A stretch of DNA of 64,000 nucleotides from Bacteroides zoogleoformans (lineage in GTDB: Bacteria > Bacteroidota > Bacteroidia > Bacteroidales > Bacteroidaceae): the NCBI RefSeq assembly GCF_002998435.1, contig NZ_CP027231.1, positions 1,529,001 through 1,593,000 of the forward strand. The letters are read 5' to 3'. The notes beneath the pieces are model-generated. The model ran no database searches and was not told the DNA's origin. It saw only the letters and a program-made list of their open reading frames with translations. Within the stretch, counting starts at the first letter, position 1, and every line of letters starts with the position of its first letter. Positions 17,444-26,857 of this stretch are shown piece by piece. The translations under genes and the position numbers were made by a program.

Positions 17444-20135
17444 TTTTATACTTCTGCATTAAACGTCGGACAAGGCGGACAAGTTCGCCCATCCACAGTA
17501 CAAGAGACGTGGAGGCTGCAATCGCTATCCACGTGGGCAAGTCGAGCGGAACGGTGCGAAACACAGCACCGCCAAACTGCACGATAAGTATTTGTCCGCC
17601 CAAGATGACGAATATAATCAATTCCATTCCATACGACTTGGTGATGCCTTTGAAAGCCGAATCCGAAGTTCCGAATACGCGTGCATTGAAAAGATTCCAA
17701 AACTGAAGCATGACGAAGAATGTGAAGAAAATCGTCAAGCGACGAGGCGTCATACCACCTCCCTCATGGCCGAACCAAAGAAGTATCCCCATCAGCACGG
17801 CCAGAAAAGTCAGCCCCATGCCCAGGATATGAACCTTCATAGAAGCGGTAATGATGAAATCCGTACTTTTGCGAGGCTTTTCTTTCATCACATCCTCATC
17901 GGGCGGAATGGACGCCAGCGCCAATGCGGCAAACGTGTCCATAATCAGGTTCACCCACAGCATCTGCGTCACGGTGAGTGGCAGTTCGGTACCCACCAAA
18001 GAGCCTAACAGCACTATGAAGAGTGCCACGAAATTGATGGTAAGCTGGAACACGATGAAACGCTGTATGTTTTTATACAAGGAACGTCCCCACATCACGG
18101 CCGTACCTATGCTGTTGAACGAATCGTCCAGCAAGGTGATGTCGCCGGCTTCCTTGGCCACGGAGGTTCCCGTGCCCATCGAAAGCCCTACCTGGGCATG
18201 GTTCAGTGCCGGGGCATCGTTGGTTCCGTCGCCCGTCACGGCCACCACCTCTCCTTTCTGCTGCAATAGTTGCACCAACCGCTGCTTATCCGTGGGGCGC
18301 GCGCGCGACATAATCTTCAAATCCATCACGCGGGCCAGCGCCTCTTCATCAGTCAGTTCGGCAAACGCCGCCCCCGTAATACGATTGCGCTCCGTATCTT
18401 CCGGCAACCATAAGCCTATTTGACGCGCTATCTCGGTAGCCGTAGCGGGAGTATCGCCCGTCACGACCTTTACGCAGATACCTGCCGAGCGACATTTTTC
18501 GACGGCGGCAGGCACATCCGGGCGGATGGGATCGCTGATGGCGACCACCCCCAAGAACGACATGTCTTTTACTTTCTCTTGTATTCCTTCTCCCGTTTCC
18601 GGCTCCTCCTCATCAATTATCCTGAATGCAAAACCAAGTGTACGCATTGCCATGTTCTGATAGTTGAGCAACTGCGCCTCTACCATCGGACGATATTCCG
18701 AGACATCCACACACTTGCCATCCAAAACCACATTCTTGCACTTGCCCAACACAATCTCCGGAGCACCCTTCACATAGAGGATTTTTTTCCCCGTCAGGGG
18801 AGAGTGCACCAAAGTGGCCATAAATTTCCGTTCCGTTGAGAAAGTCAGTTGATTGATGATGGTGGCTTGTCCGCGCAGGGCAAGATAATCTTTATCCTGC
18901 TCATTCAACCAGAGCAGCAAAGCCACTTCCGTCGGATTACCCAGGCCTTTCGGCTTTTCGCCGGACACACCCTCTTCCAGAAAAGCGGTGGAATTGACGC
19001 TGATACCCTCCATCACCAAACGGCTGAGGTCGTCGTCACCCAACACACAACCATTCTTCAACCCGCCGAAATTCGCCTCATGCACCTGCATCAAGTTTTG
19101 AGTCAACGTACCCGTCTTATCGGTACAAATCACCGTAATGGCTCCCATCGTTTCGCAAGCGTGCATTTTACGCACGAGGTTGTTGGTCGAGAGCATGCGG
19201 CGCATGTTCAAAGCCAGACTGAGCGTGACGCTCATCGGCAAGCCTTCGGGCACAGCGACCACAATCAAGGTCACAGCCATCATGAAATACCGCAAAGTAG
19301 CCTGCAACGCCGGCAGCCAGTCGCCGAAGGCATGGAAAGACGCAAAGTCACAGACCGGCACCACATCCTTTACAAAGAAGATAAGAAAAGCCAAGGCCGC
19401 CACAGAGAACCCGATTTTCCCAATCAGGTCGGCCAGCTTGGTCAGTTGGATGTTCAAGGGGGTAGGTTCGGTGTTCTGCTCGGTACTTTGACGGGCCACT
19501 TTACCAATCTCCGTGGCATCACCCACTGCCTCCACGCACATAGTTCCATGTCCGTCCACTATCGTGGTACCACGCAATATACAGTTGGAAACATATGTAG
19601 CCTCTTCGTCAAAATCAGCTTCCAAAGTGGTTTTGGATACTACCGGCTCGCCCGTCAGGTTCGACTCGTTCACCTGCAGGGAGATAGCTTCCAACAATCT
19701 TCCGTCAGCGGGCACCTCTTCACCGGTCTCCAGCAAGACGATATCCCCTACCACGACTTCTTTACGGGGAATCTCATGCACACGACCGTTGCGAATCACC
19801 TTCACCAAAGTCTCCTCGTTCACGGCATTCAGCAAGTCGAACTTTTTGCCGGCATCATATTCAAAGAAAAAGCCGATGCCGGTGGCCAGCAGAACGGCCA
19901 TAATAATGCCGACGGTTTCGGCATATTCATTTTCTATAATGGAAATAATAAGAGAAAACAGAGCCGCCACCAGCAACACTTTTACTACAGGATCTTCGAA
20001 CTTCTCCAGATACAGTTTCCACAAAGACGGGCGTTTGGGAGGTGTCAACAGGTTCACTCCATGCTCGGCACGGCTCTTCCGCACCTGCTCATCGGTCAAT
20101 CCCATATGACTATAATCGTCTTTTGTTCCAATCAT
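17424..20135 (-). CDS. Calcium-translocating P-type ATPase, PMCA type
   Basis: A 903-residue P2B-like ATPase in the inner membrane, exporting Ca2+ at the cost of ATP. Visible are the actuator loop NESNLTGEPVVS (about 160), TM4 VAVPEGLPMSVTLSLA, the phosphorylation site CTDKTGTLTQN (about 335), KGAPEIVL, the hinge TGDGTNDAPAL (about 637) and TM6 QMLWVNLIMDTFAALAL, whose Asn and Asp give the single PMCA calcium site. It lacks an obvious calmodulin-binding tail, as in other bacterial members. It overlaps the following HAD gene by 20 bases. A TACCTTTG -7 element on the minus strand (20170-20163) lies about 30 bases upstream of the ATG. Confidence 0.95.
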   Translation of the reverse strand: MIGTKDDYSHMGLTDEQVRKSRAEHGVNLLTPPKRPSLWKLYLEKFEDPVVKVLLVAALFSLIISIIENEYAETVGIIMAVLLATGIGFFFEYDAGKKFDLLNAVNEETLVKVIRNGRVHEIPRKEVVVGDIVLLETGEEVPADGRLLEAISLQVNESNLTGEPVVSKTTLEADFDEEATYVSNCILRGTTIVDGHGTMCVEAVGDATEIGKVARQSTEQNTEPTPLNIQLTKLADLIGKIGFSVAALAFLIFFVKDVVPVCDFASFHAFGDWLPALQATLRYFMMAVTLIVVAVPEGLPMSVTLSLALNMRRMLSTNNLVRKMHACETMGAITVICTDKTGTLTQNLMQVHEANFGGLKNGCVLGDDDLSRLVMEGISVNSTAFLEEGVSGEKPKGLGNPTEVALLLWLNEQDKDYLALRGQATIINQLTFSTERKFMATLVHSPLTGKKILYVKGAPEIVLGKCKNVVLDGKCVDVSEYRPMVEAQLLNYQNMAMRTLGFAFRIIDEEEPETGEGIQEKVKDMSFLGVVAISDPIRPDVPAAVEKCRSAGICVKVVTGDTPATATEIARQIGLWLPEDTERNRITGAAFAELTDEEALARVMDLKIMSRARPTDKQRLVQLLQQKGEVVAVTGDGTNDAPALNHAQVGLSMGTGTSVAKEAGDITLLDDSFNSIGTAVMWGRSLYKNIQRFIVFQLTINFVALFIVLLGSLVGTELPLTVTQMLWVNLIMDTFAALALASIPPDEDVMKEKPRKSTDFIITASMKVHILGMGLTFLAVLMGILLWFGHEGGGMTPRRLTIFFTFFVMLQFWNLFNARVFGTSDSAFKGITKSYGMELIIFVILGGQILIVQFGGAVFRTVPLDLPTWIAIAASTSLVLWMGELVRLVRRLMQKYKNEKKRN

Positions 20136-20162
20136 GCATATCTTCAGATTTAATTAGCGGGG

Positions 20163-20170
20163 CAAAGGTA
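20163..20170 (-). promoter_or_regulatory. -7 element for the calcium-ATPase gene
   Basis: Minus-strand 20170-20163 reads TACCTTTG, matching TAnnTTTG, and would start transcription about 20 bases before the start codon. Confidence 0.45.
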
Positions 20171-20298
20171 GTAATAAAAAGTAAGTGCGTCACACCCGCC
20201 ACGGCATTTCCGCACTGTTCATCAAAAAACTGTTCAAGGCAGTAAACAAAACAAGCGATTTGTGTGTTACAGATAGAAACTATTAAAATTTTAAATTT

Positions 20299-20460
20299 AT
20301 GGAAAAGTACATTTGCACAGTTTGCGACTACGTCTATGATCCGGAATTAGGCGACCCGGACAGCGGCATTGAGCCCGGAACCGCCTTTGAAGACATCCCG
20401 GATGATTGGGTATGCCCCCTTTGCGGCGTAGGCAAAGAAGATTTTGAGAAAGTGTCCTAA
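20299..20460 (+). CDS. Rubredoxin
   Basis: A 53-residue redox protein with the two CxxC knuckles that bind one iron: [13 protein letters not shown] (Cys 6 and 9) and [14 protein letters not shown] (Cys 39 and 42). Between them lie the conserved [11 protein letters not shown] and [11 protein letters not shown] segments. It carries single electrons in the cytoplasm, in anaerobes commonly to rubrerythrin or superoxide-reductase systems; no such partner is encoded nearby. The gene is monocistronic between the calcium ATPase (divergent) and the Na/Pi transporter (convergent). Its stop codon lies in the loop of the terminator shared with the transporter gene, and the two genes overlap by 4 bases. 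Confidence 0.97.
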   Translation: MEKYICTVCDYVYDPELGDPDSGIEPGTAFEDIPDDWVCPLCGVGKEDFEKVS

Positions 20461-20479
20461 GACACTTTCTTTTCTTTTA
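20447..20479. terminator. Overlapping-gene terminator with both stop codons in its loop
   Basis: AGAAAGTGTC (20447-20456) and GACACTTTCT (20461-20470) form a perfect 10-bp stem with loop CTAA (20457-20460). A T-rich run follows on the plus strand (20471-20478). The rubredoxin TAA (20458-20460) and the transporter TAG (minus, 20459-20457) both lie inside the 4-base loop. Confidence 0.85.
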
Positions 20480-22154
20480 TATCACTGCTGGCTTCCACCA
20501 CGTTCACCACATAGTCGCCCAGCTTTTCACACTCCGCAATAATATCCATGTAGTAAACTCCCATCTGATAATCGTACTCCTTATTGTTCACATCCAGAAT
20601 ATTCTGATTCTTCAGCTGATTTCGGTAGTTATTGATTTCATTTTCTATATTGAACGACTTGTTCACATCATTGCTCGCATGCTCAGGATGCTCCACAACG
20701 ACAATCATCTGTGTCAAGGCGTCGTCCGTCAGCTTCATCATGAAGTGTATATGTTCATACTGCTTTTCCGTAAAGTCCTGATTGGTCTGGCGCTTGCGAT
20801 TGATGGTACGGGCCAGATTATAACAGCTGTCGCCGATACTCTCTATCTCCGTCACCTCGCGCAACATGGCACGTATCTGCAACTTACTTTCCGAACTCAA
20901 CCGTCCCTCTGACACCTGGTTCAGATAATTGGCAATCTCCAGCTCCATGCTGTCGCTGATGTTCTCGTACTTCTCCACACGGCTGAACAGTTTGTTGAAA
21001 TCATCATCCTTCTCCGTATGCAGTAAGTCCTGAACCATCCCGAACATGCGGTGGGTACGTTCGGCAAAAAGGTGAATCTCCTTGCTGGCCTGCAAGATGG
21101 AAAGTTCTGCCGTAGAGAGCATACCGCCCGAAATAAAGCGCAAACGATACTCCTCGTCCTGCTCCTTCATCGGAATAATGGCGCAAACCGTACGTTCGAT
21201 GGCCTTCACGAACCATATCAGGACAAGCACGTTGCAGATGTTAAAACAGGTGTGGAACGCCGAAAGCTTAAAAGAGACAGCCACCGCAGGATCTTTGGTG
21301 CCCATCACATTGTCCACAAACCAAGACACAGCCTCGGTGAAAGGAGTGAACAGACACAGCACCCACATCACGCCAAACACATTGAACGCCAAATGCGCCA
21401 AAGCAGCTCTTCGCGCCTGTGTGTTACCGGTCAGTGCGGCAAGATTGGCCGTGATGGTCGTACCGATATTCTCACCCAGCACCAGTGCCGCCCCCAATTC
21501 GAAACTGATCCAGCCATTGGCACACATAATCAGTGTGATGGCCATGGTGGCTGCGGATGCCTGCACTATCATCGTCAGCACGGTACCGATTCCCACAAAA
21601 AGCAAAATCGAAAGATAGCCCATGTCCGTATAGTCCTGCACAAAGGCCAGCATGTCGGGGTTCTGTCTCAGGTCCGGCGCATTGGCCTGCAACATTGATA
21701 GCCCCATGAACAGAAAACAGAAACCGAATATGAACTCGCCGATAGACTTGCGCGAGCTTTTTTGAGAGAACATGAGGGGTATGCCGAAAGCAAGAAGAGG
21801 AAGGGCAAAAGCGGCAATATCTACTTTAAAGCCTAAAGCTGAAATGATCCATGCCGTGACGGTAGTACCGATATTGGCCCCCATGATGACACCTATGGAT
21901 TGCGAAAGCGTCAGTAGCCCTGCATTTACGAAACTCACCACCATCACCGTAGTGGCAGAAGAGGATTGGATTAACGCTGTAATCAGCACACCGGTCAGCA
22001 CGCCGGTCACTCGATTGGTTGTCATGGCGGTGAGAATCTTCCGCAGTCTGTCACCGGCAAATTTTTGAAGCCCCTCGCTCATGATTTTCATTCCGTAGAG
22101 AAACAAAGCCAGCGAGCCGAGCAACTTTAAAAAATCATAAAAAGAATATTCCAT
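20457..22154 (-). CDS. Na+/phosphate cotransporter family protein with PhoU-like domain
   Basis: A 565-residue inner-membrane protein of the NptA/YjbB family. The N-terminal two thirds carry two inverted Na_Pi_cotrans repeats: [15 protein letters not shown] (about residue 60) and the second-repeat counterpart [14 protein letters not shown] (about 198), which has QASAAT in place of the usual QSSSAT. The C-terminal part (about 350-555) is a helical PhoU-like regulatory domain, with [16 protein letters not shown] and [18 protein letters not shown]. It is expected to couple phosphate transport to the Na+ gradient. It is divergent from the nucleoside kinase gene (81-base gap) and convergent with rubredoxin. 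Confidence 0.92.
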   Translation of the reverse strand: MEYSFYDFLKLLGSLALFLYGMKIMSEGLQKFAGDRLRKILTAMTTNRVTGVLTGVLITALIQSSSATTVMVVSFVNAGLLTLSQSIGVIMGANIGTTVTAWIISALGFKVDIAAFALPLLAFGIPLMFSQKSSRKSIGEFIFGFCFLFMGLSMLQANAPDLRQNPDMLAFVQDYTDMGYLSILLFVGIGTVLTMIVQASAATMAITLIMCANGWISFELGAALVLGENIGTTITANLAALTGNTQARRAALAHLAFNVFGVMWVLCLFTPFTEAVSWFVDNVMGTKDPAVAVSFKLSAFHTCFNICNVLVLIWFVKAIERTVCAIIPMKEQDEEYRLRFISGGMLSTAELSILQASKEIHLFAERTHRMFGMVQDLLHTEKDDDFNKLFSRVEKYENISDSMELEIANYLNQVSEGRLSSESKLQIRAMLREVTEIESIGDSCYNLARTINRKRQTNQDFTEKQYEHIHFMMKLTDDALTQMIVVVEHPEHASNDVNKSFNIENEINNYRNQLKNQNILDVNNKEYDYQMGVYYMDIIAECEKLGDYVVNVVEASSDIKEKKVS

Positions 22155-22235
22155 CTTTAATTAATTAAAGGGTTCGTTGTACGATGTGTTATTATACCCT
22201 ATATTTAACCTGTAAACCAAATTAAAAGAGATATC

Positions 22236-23909
22236 ATGGAACACATGTTACAAATTTGTTGCAAAAATAATAATATTTCTAAAGAATTCCCTATCGGAAG
22301 CTCACTTTTGGATATTTATTCCGGTTTTAATTTCAACCTCCCTTATCAGGTGGTCAGTGCAAAGGTGAACAATCGTTCCGAGGGATTGAACTTCCGTGTA
22401 TACAATAACAAGGATGTCGAATTTCTCGACGTTCGCGATCCTTCGGGCATGCGCACCTATGTGCGTTCGCTCTGCTTCGTCCTCTACAAGGCAATCAACG
22501 AGCTGTTCCCCAAAGGTAAGCTATACGTGGAGCATCCTGTGTCCAAAGGCTATTTCTGCAACTTGCGCCTCGGCCGCCCCATCGAGCTTGAAGATGTGAT
22601 GGCCATTAAAAAACGGATGCAGGAAATCATTGCCGAAGACATTCCTTATCACCGGGTGGAGTGTCACACGGCCGAAGCCGTGCGCATCTTCAGCGAACGA
22701 GGCATGAACGACAAAGTGAAGCTGCTGGAAACCTCGGGCTCACTCTACACTTACTATTACACGCTGGGCGACACCGTAGATTATTATTACGGCAACCTGC
22801 TGCCTTCCACGGGCTACATCCGCCTGTTCGACGTAGTGAAGTATTACGACGGCCTGCTGTTGCGCATCCCCAACAAAGAAAACCCCGACGTGCTGGAAGA
22901 GGTGGTGAAGCAAGAGAAAATGCTCGACGTCTTTAAGGAGCATCTGCATTGGAACTACATCATGGGCCTGAGCAACGTGGGCGACTGCAACCTTGCCTGT
23001 GAAGAAGGACATGCCACCGATCTCATCAACGTGGCCGAAGCCTTGCAGGAAAAGAGAATAGCCCAGATTGCCGACGACATTTATCATCGTGGCGAAAACG
23101 GCAATCGCGTCAGACTGGTGCTCATCTCCGGCCCTTCTTCTTCGGGCAAGACCACCTTCAGCAAACGCTTATCGGTGCAACTGATGACCAACGGCCTCCG
23201 CCCGTATCCTATCTCGCTCGACGACTACTTCGTTGATCGAGAGGACACCCCACGCGACGCAAACGGCAACCACGACTACGAGTCGCTCTATGCGCTCGAC
23301 CTCAAGCTCTTCAACAGCCAGTTGCAGGCATTGCTCCGGGGAGAAGAGGTAGAGATTCCACGCTTCAACTTTGCCCTCGGCAAGAAAGAATATAACGGCG
23401 AAAAACTGCGCATCGACGACCACACCATCCTCATCCTCGAAGGCATCCACGCCCTGAACCCCGAACTGACCCCGCAAATCGACGCCCAAAGCAAGTATAA
23501 GATTTACGTGTCCGCCCTCACCACCATCTCACTGGACGACCACAACTGGATTCCTACCACCGACAACCGCCTGTTGCGCCGCATCATCCGCGACCACAAC
23601 TATCGCGGCTACTCGGCACAGGAAACCATCTCGCGCTGGCCCAGTGTGCGTGCCGGCGAAGACAAATGGATATTCCCCTATCAAGAGAATGCCGACGTCA
23701 TGTTCAATTCCGCCCTGCTGTTCGAATTCGCCGTACTACGCAGCCATGCAGAGCCCATCCTCAACAGCGTGCCGCGCAACTGCCCCGAACACGCCGAGGC
23801 CTACCGGTTGCTGAAATTCATCAAATATTTCACACCCGTTCAGGACAAGGAGATACCTCCAACCTCGCTGCTGAGAGAATTTTTAGGAGGAAGCAGTTTC
23901 AAGTACTGA
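22236..23909 (+). CDS. Nucleoside kinase (uridine kinase-like) with N-terminal TGS/ThrRS-like region
   Basis: A 557-residue cytoplasmic protein. The N-terminal part (about 1-270) resembles the TGS and editing-like second domain of threonyl-tRNA synthetase (FPIGSSLLDIYSGFNF; HPVSKGYFCNLRL). The C-terminal part is a P-loop phosphoribulokinase/uridine kinase domain: SGPSSSGKTTFSKRL (about 297-311), ISLDDYFVDRE and ILEGIHALNPEL. This fusion is common in Bacteroidetes and Firmicutes and is annotated as nucleoside or uridine kinase. Phosphorylation of uridine/cytidine is the family expectation; a role for the N-terminal half is unknown. It is followed by a separately promoted histidine-kinase-like gene. 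Confidence 0.9.
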   Translation: MEHMLQICCKNNNISKEFPIGSSLLDIYSGFNFNLPYQVVSAKVNNRSEGLNFRVYNNKDVEFLDVRDPSGMRTYVRSLCFVLYKAINELFPKGKLYVEHPVSKGYFCNLRLGRPIELEDVMAIKKRMQEIIAEDIPYHRVECHTAEAVRIFSERGMNDKVKLLETSGSLYTYYYTLGDTVDYYYGNLLPSTGYIRLFDVVKYYDGLLLRIPNKENPDVLEEVVKQEKMLDVFKEHLHWNYIMGLSNVGDCNLACEEGHATDLINVAEALQEKRIAQIADDIYHRGENGNRVRLVLISGPSSSGKTTFSKRLSVQLMTNGLRPYPISLDDYFVDREDTPRDANGNHDYESLYALDLKLFNSQLQALLRGEEVEIPRFNFALGKKEYNGEKLRIDDHTILILEGIHALNPELTPQIDAQSKYKIYVSALTTISLDDHNWIPTTDNRLLRRIIRDHNYRGYSAQETISRWPSVRAGEDKWIFPYQENADVMFNSALLFEFAVLRSHAEPILNSVPRNCPEHAEAYRLLKFIKYFTPVQDKEIPPTSLLREFLGGSSFKY

Positions 23910-23919
23910 TTATTTATTT

Positions 23920-23927
23920 TACCTTTG
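23920..23927 (+). promoter_or_regulatory. -7 element for the histidine-kinase-like gene
   Basis: TACCTTTG at 23920-23927 lies 24 bases before the ATG at 23952, indicating a promoter inside the short gap after the nucleoside kinase gene. Confidence 0.45.
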
Positions 23928-23951
23928 TATGCAAATAAAACGGAATGACGT

Positions 23952-25460
23952 ATGAAAAGAACTATCAGCATACTTCTTTTTTGGGGCGCTTTATGTCTAT
24001 GCCCCCGGGCCTATGCGCAAAGTCGCACGGACGAGCAGATGAAACAGGCGCAAGAAAACCTTACGAAAAAGGAATACATCAAGGCGCGCTACCTTTTCTT
24101 GCAAGCCTATAATTCTTTCGCCTCTCAAGACAAGTATGACAAGGCCGTGGAGTGCGGTGTCAACGCCTCTTCTCTCTATCATCGGGAGAACTATTATAAA
24201 GAAGCTTTCGAATTGTTGCGCAGTGCCGAGCAGATGGTGGCTGCCGGCGAACAGAAAAGCGGCAAGGCATTGCCCGGTTTGCATTTTCGCATCAACAAAG
24301 AACGTTTGCAGATGTATATCAACCTGAAGAACCCCGCACGCGCCAAGGAACTGCTCAACCGGCTGGAAGAGACAGCCAGGGCTGCTCGCAACGACTCTTT
24401 GAGCAACGACTTCCTTTATACGCAGGCCAACTATTATTACACCTTTGGCATGAATGCGCAGGGCGACGCCGCCATCAACCGGCTGATAGGACAGTACAAA
24501 GAGCTGAAGAATTATGCCAAAGTAAACGAATGCTACCAAACTCTTATCAACATAGCCCGCAAAGCCAACAATGCCGGACTTGTGGCACGCACCTACGACA
24601 AATACATCTTGTGGACCGACTCCGTAAAAGCCCTTACCGCACAAGACGAGTTGAATCTCCTGAAGAAGAAGTATGATGAAAGTCTCGCCACCATCGGCGA
24701 GAAAGACGACTCCCTAAGCACCAAGCAATATATCATCATCGGCCTTTGCGTGTTGGCTGCCATTCTGGGCGCCGCATTGATATTCGGAGGCATCGTTTTG
24801 CTTCGCTTCATCGTGCTTACCCGCAAACAAAAGAAGGCCATCGACATAGCCAACGAACATAACGATTTGAAGACCCGGTTCATCCGGAACATCTCTGTCC
24901 GGATGGAGCCTACCCTGAACACACTCGACGCTTCACAGCCTGGCGTACAAGCCCTCCGCTCTTTTTCCGCGCATATTCAGGAACTCTCCGAGCTGGAAAA
25001 CTCCCTGTCGCAACCTTATGAGATGGAAGAGAAAAACATTTCCATTTTCTGTGAGCAGCTCATGGACAAGATAAGAGAGAAAGTGCGCGAAGACGTCACA
25101 CTCGCCGTCAATGCCCCCAAGCTGAATGTGAAAATCAATCCGGAATCATTGGAACGAGTGCTGCTGCACTTGCTTGCGAATGCAGCCGAATATACTCCCG
25201 CCGGAGGCAAGATATGGCTCGACTTCAAGAAACGCGGCGCACATACCCATCAGTTCATCGTCAGCGACACCGGTTGCGGCATTCCCGAAGAACGGTGCGA
25301 AAACATTTTCAAGCCCTTTACCGAAGTCAAAGACCTGACGCAGGGCGACGGCCTCGGGCTGCCCATCTGCTCGCTGATATCCGTCAAGATGAACGGCAGC
25401 CTGACGCTGGACGGCGGATACACCAAAGGAGCACGGTTTGTGCTGGAGTTGCATACATAA
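23952..25460 (+). CDS. TPR sensor protein with HATPase domain, histidine-kinase-like without phosphoacceptor His
   Basis: A 502-residue protein with a signal peptide (residues 1-23, ending AYAQ), a helical TPR-type periplasmic region (about 28-225), a coiled segment and a single transmembrane helix (about 258-285). A cytoplasmic linker and an HATPase_c domain follow: N box LLANAAEYTPAG (about 405), G1 DTGCGIPEE (about 438) and G2 GDGLGLPICS (about 464). The H-box position reads RFIRNISVRMEPTLN, where typical kinases have NISHEIRTPL, so Val replaces the phosphoacceptor His. ATP binding appears intact but canonical autophosphorylation does not. No response regulator is adjacent. Confidence 0.87.
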   Translation: MKRTISILLFWGALCLCPRAYAQSRTDEQMKQAQENLTKKEYIKARYLFLQAYNSFASQDKYDKAVECGVNASSLYHRENYYKEAFELLRSAEQMVAAGEQKSGKALPGLHFRINKERLQMYINLKNPARAKELLNRLEETARAARNDSLSNDFLYTQANYYYTFGMNAQGDAAINRLIGQYKELKNYAKVNECYQTLINIARKANNAGLVARTYDKYILWTDSVKALTAQDELNLLKKKYDESLATIGEKDDSLSTKQYIIIGLCVLAAILGAALIFGGIVLLRFIVLTRKQKKAIDIANEHNDLKTRFIRNISVRMEPTLNTLDASQPGVQALRSFSAHIQELSELENSLSQPYEMEEKNISIFCEQLMDKIREKVREDVTLAVNAPKLNVKINPESLERVLLHLLANAAEYTPAGGKIWLDFKKRGAHTHQFIVSDTGCGIPEERCENIFKPFTEVKDLTQGDGLGLPICSLISVKMNGSLTLDGGYTKGARFVLELHT

Positions 25461-25515
25461 GGCAAGCTTTTCTACAGATAGCAATGGGCATCGCTGGCGG
25501 GCAACGGGCAGTGCC

Positions 25516-26079
25516 CTATTTCAATCGCCTACCGTCGGCAAAAGCTTTCCCTACCGCGTCTCCCATCCGTATATATCGGTTATGAATGGGGTCGAAGCTA
25601 ATCAGGTTCATTCGTGTCATGTCGGGCTTACCGTCTTCGGCAAGATAAGCTTCATCGCAGAAGATGTTGACCACTTCGGCAACGAGGTAAAAACCCGTAG
25701 CTGAAGTGTTCAGTTTCTCTTTCACCCGGCATTCCATGGTCATCGGGAACTCCTTGAACACAGGCGCATTCACATGTTCGGCAGAGACAACCGTCCAACC
25801 TGTCTTCTTTATTTTATCCGTATCATTCTTCATGCTTACAATACCCACGAAGTCGGAGGCCACCAATGTATCCACGGTGGCAAATGCCACGGTAAACTCC
25901 CCTTTTTCATTCAAATTCCTTGTGGTATAATGCGTCCCCATCGAAATCATGATGGTGTCATCATCCCATGTCCCCGCCCATGCCGCATTCATGGCATTGG
26001 GCTTTCCCTCTCGGTCGTAAGTGCCGATAATCAATACAGGCTGTGGCAACAGCCAAGGTTTCTTTCCAAAGCTTTTCAT
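25516..26079 (-). CDS. Flavin reductase family protein (FMN-binding split barrel)
   Basis: A 187-residue cytoplasmic flavoprotein of the flavin-reductase-like split-barrel family. The N-terminal KPWLLPQPVLIIGTYD, then NAMNAAWAGTWDDDTIMISM and TRNLNEKGEFTVAF, are the FMN-binding core. C-terminal FDPIHNRYIRMGDAVGKAF closes the fold. Members reduce free flavin with NAD(P)H or act as flavoredoxins; the partner here is unknown. It stands alone, convergent with the histidine-kinase-like gene (55-base gap), and no partner monooxygenase is nearby. Confidence 0.9.
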   Translation of the reverse strand: MKSFGKKPWLLPQPVLIIGTYDREGKPNAMNAAWAGTWDDDTIMISMGTHYTTRNLNEKGEFTVAFATVDTLVASDFVGIVSMKNDTDKIKKTGWTVVSAEHVNAPVFKEFPMTMECRVKEKLNTSATGFYLVAEVVNIFCDEAYLAEDGKPDMTRMNLISFDPIHNRYIRMGDAVGKAFADGRRLK

Positions 26080-26248
26080 ATCCTATCCATTTATAATACT
26101 ATTGTTTTCATGGCCTTCGACGGATCTGCTCTCTATTTTAGTTACAAAGATAGCATTACACTTCCAATATTCATCTGCCCGGAACAAGAAAAGAACATTC
26201 TCCTAACTAGAATATTCATTTTAAGTACCTGTCCCTCTCTTGTCCTGC

Positions 26249-26412
26249 CCGTATCAACTCCATACCCGATCCGTACCAAGTCCGTATCTTTATGAAGAGG
26301 AAAAGAACGAAGGATATACGGAGGTGATACGGAGTTGATACGGAGATGATACGGAGATGATACGGAGCTCATACGGAGGTAATACGGAGCTCATGCGGAG
26401 GAGATGCGGAGT
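26249..26412. repeat. Inverted pair of 11-bp tandem arrays (GATACGGAGnn family)
   Basis: The left part (26249-26293) contains four CCGTATCnnnn-like units. The right part (26313-26412) contains about nine units of the form ATACGGAGnnn, each exactly 11 bases, in the opposite sense. The two parts can pair, for example CCGTATCAACTCC with GGAGTTGATACGG. The same arrangement recurs at 61809-61969 and a single unit at 384-397. Confidence 0.85.
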
Positions 26413-26462
26413 GGCTGATACAACCTAAATGGGAGTGAGATGGAAAAATACCGAGAATTCAT

Positions 26463-26470
26463 TATATTTG
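26463..26470 (+). promoter_or_regulatory. -7 element for the truncated TPR gene
   Basis: TATATTTG at 26463-26470 precedes the ATG at 26495 by 24 bases, so the remnant may still be transcribed. Confidence 0.45.
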
Positions 26471-26494
26471 CGATGTATTCAATAACCAGACAGC

Positions 26495-26857
26495 ATGATA
26501 AAACAAGTTGTAAGTTCCATGTTTATACTTATTACTCTGCTACCGATTGCCTGTACCGCTCCGACGGAGCATGATGCAATGTTGGCACAGGCAGATTCGT
26601 TGCTGAATTCATATCCCGACAGTGCCCTGCGCATACTGCAAGGCATACCCGCCGGCAACCTGAAGACAGAGGCAGATATTGCCTACCATGCCCTGTTGCT
26701 TACACAAGCACGAGACAAAAACTACATCACGCAGACGGATGATTCGCTGATACGGATAGCCGTGCAATATTACGATGCACATAAGCATGACGAGATGCAA
26801 GCACGAGCTTATTATTGTTGGGGAAGCATTTATAGAGACAAGCATGATGACGGATAA
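26495..26857 (+). pseudogene. Truncated TPR-type lipoprotein (N-terminal remnant of a Bacteroides TPR sensor/regulator)
   Basis: A 120-residue frame with a lipoprotein signal (LLPIAC, Cys 20) followed by AQADSLLNSYPDSALRILQ and YHALLLTQARDKN. This is the characteristic start of a large Bacteroides family of TPR proteins that usually continue for 500 or more residues into a membrane helix and a regulatory domain. Here the frame ends after RDKHDDG at a TAA, with no further TPR units. The break coincides with the start of an unrelated cytolysin-like fragment in another frame, so the two are joined by recombination or deletion. A promoter element remains upstream. Confidence 0.7.

Larger units (their letters stand above)
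26080..26494. other. Intergenic region with inverted 11-bp arrays
   Basis: About 415 bases between the flavin reductase and the decayed TPR locus. The middle is occupied by the array at 26249-26412, and a TATATTTG promoter element lies at 26463-26470, 24 bases before the ATG at 26495. Nothing coding was recognised. Confidence 0.6.

Noticed and set aside
23952..25460. Canonical histidine kinase assignment
   Set aside because: The His of the H-box is Val in this sequence, so I describe it as kinase-like only.
26249..26412. Transposon or IS end
   Set aside because: No transposase, no target-site duplication and no larger unit around it.
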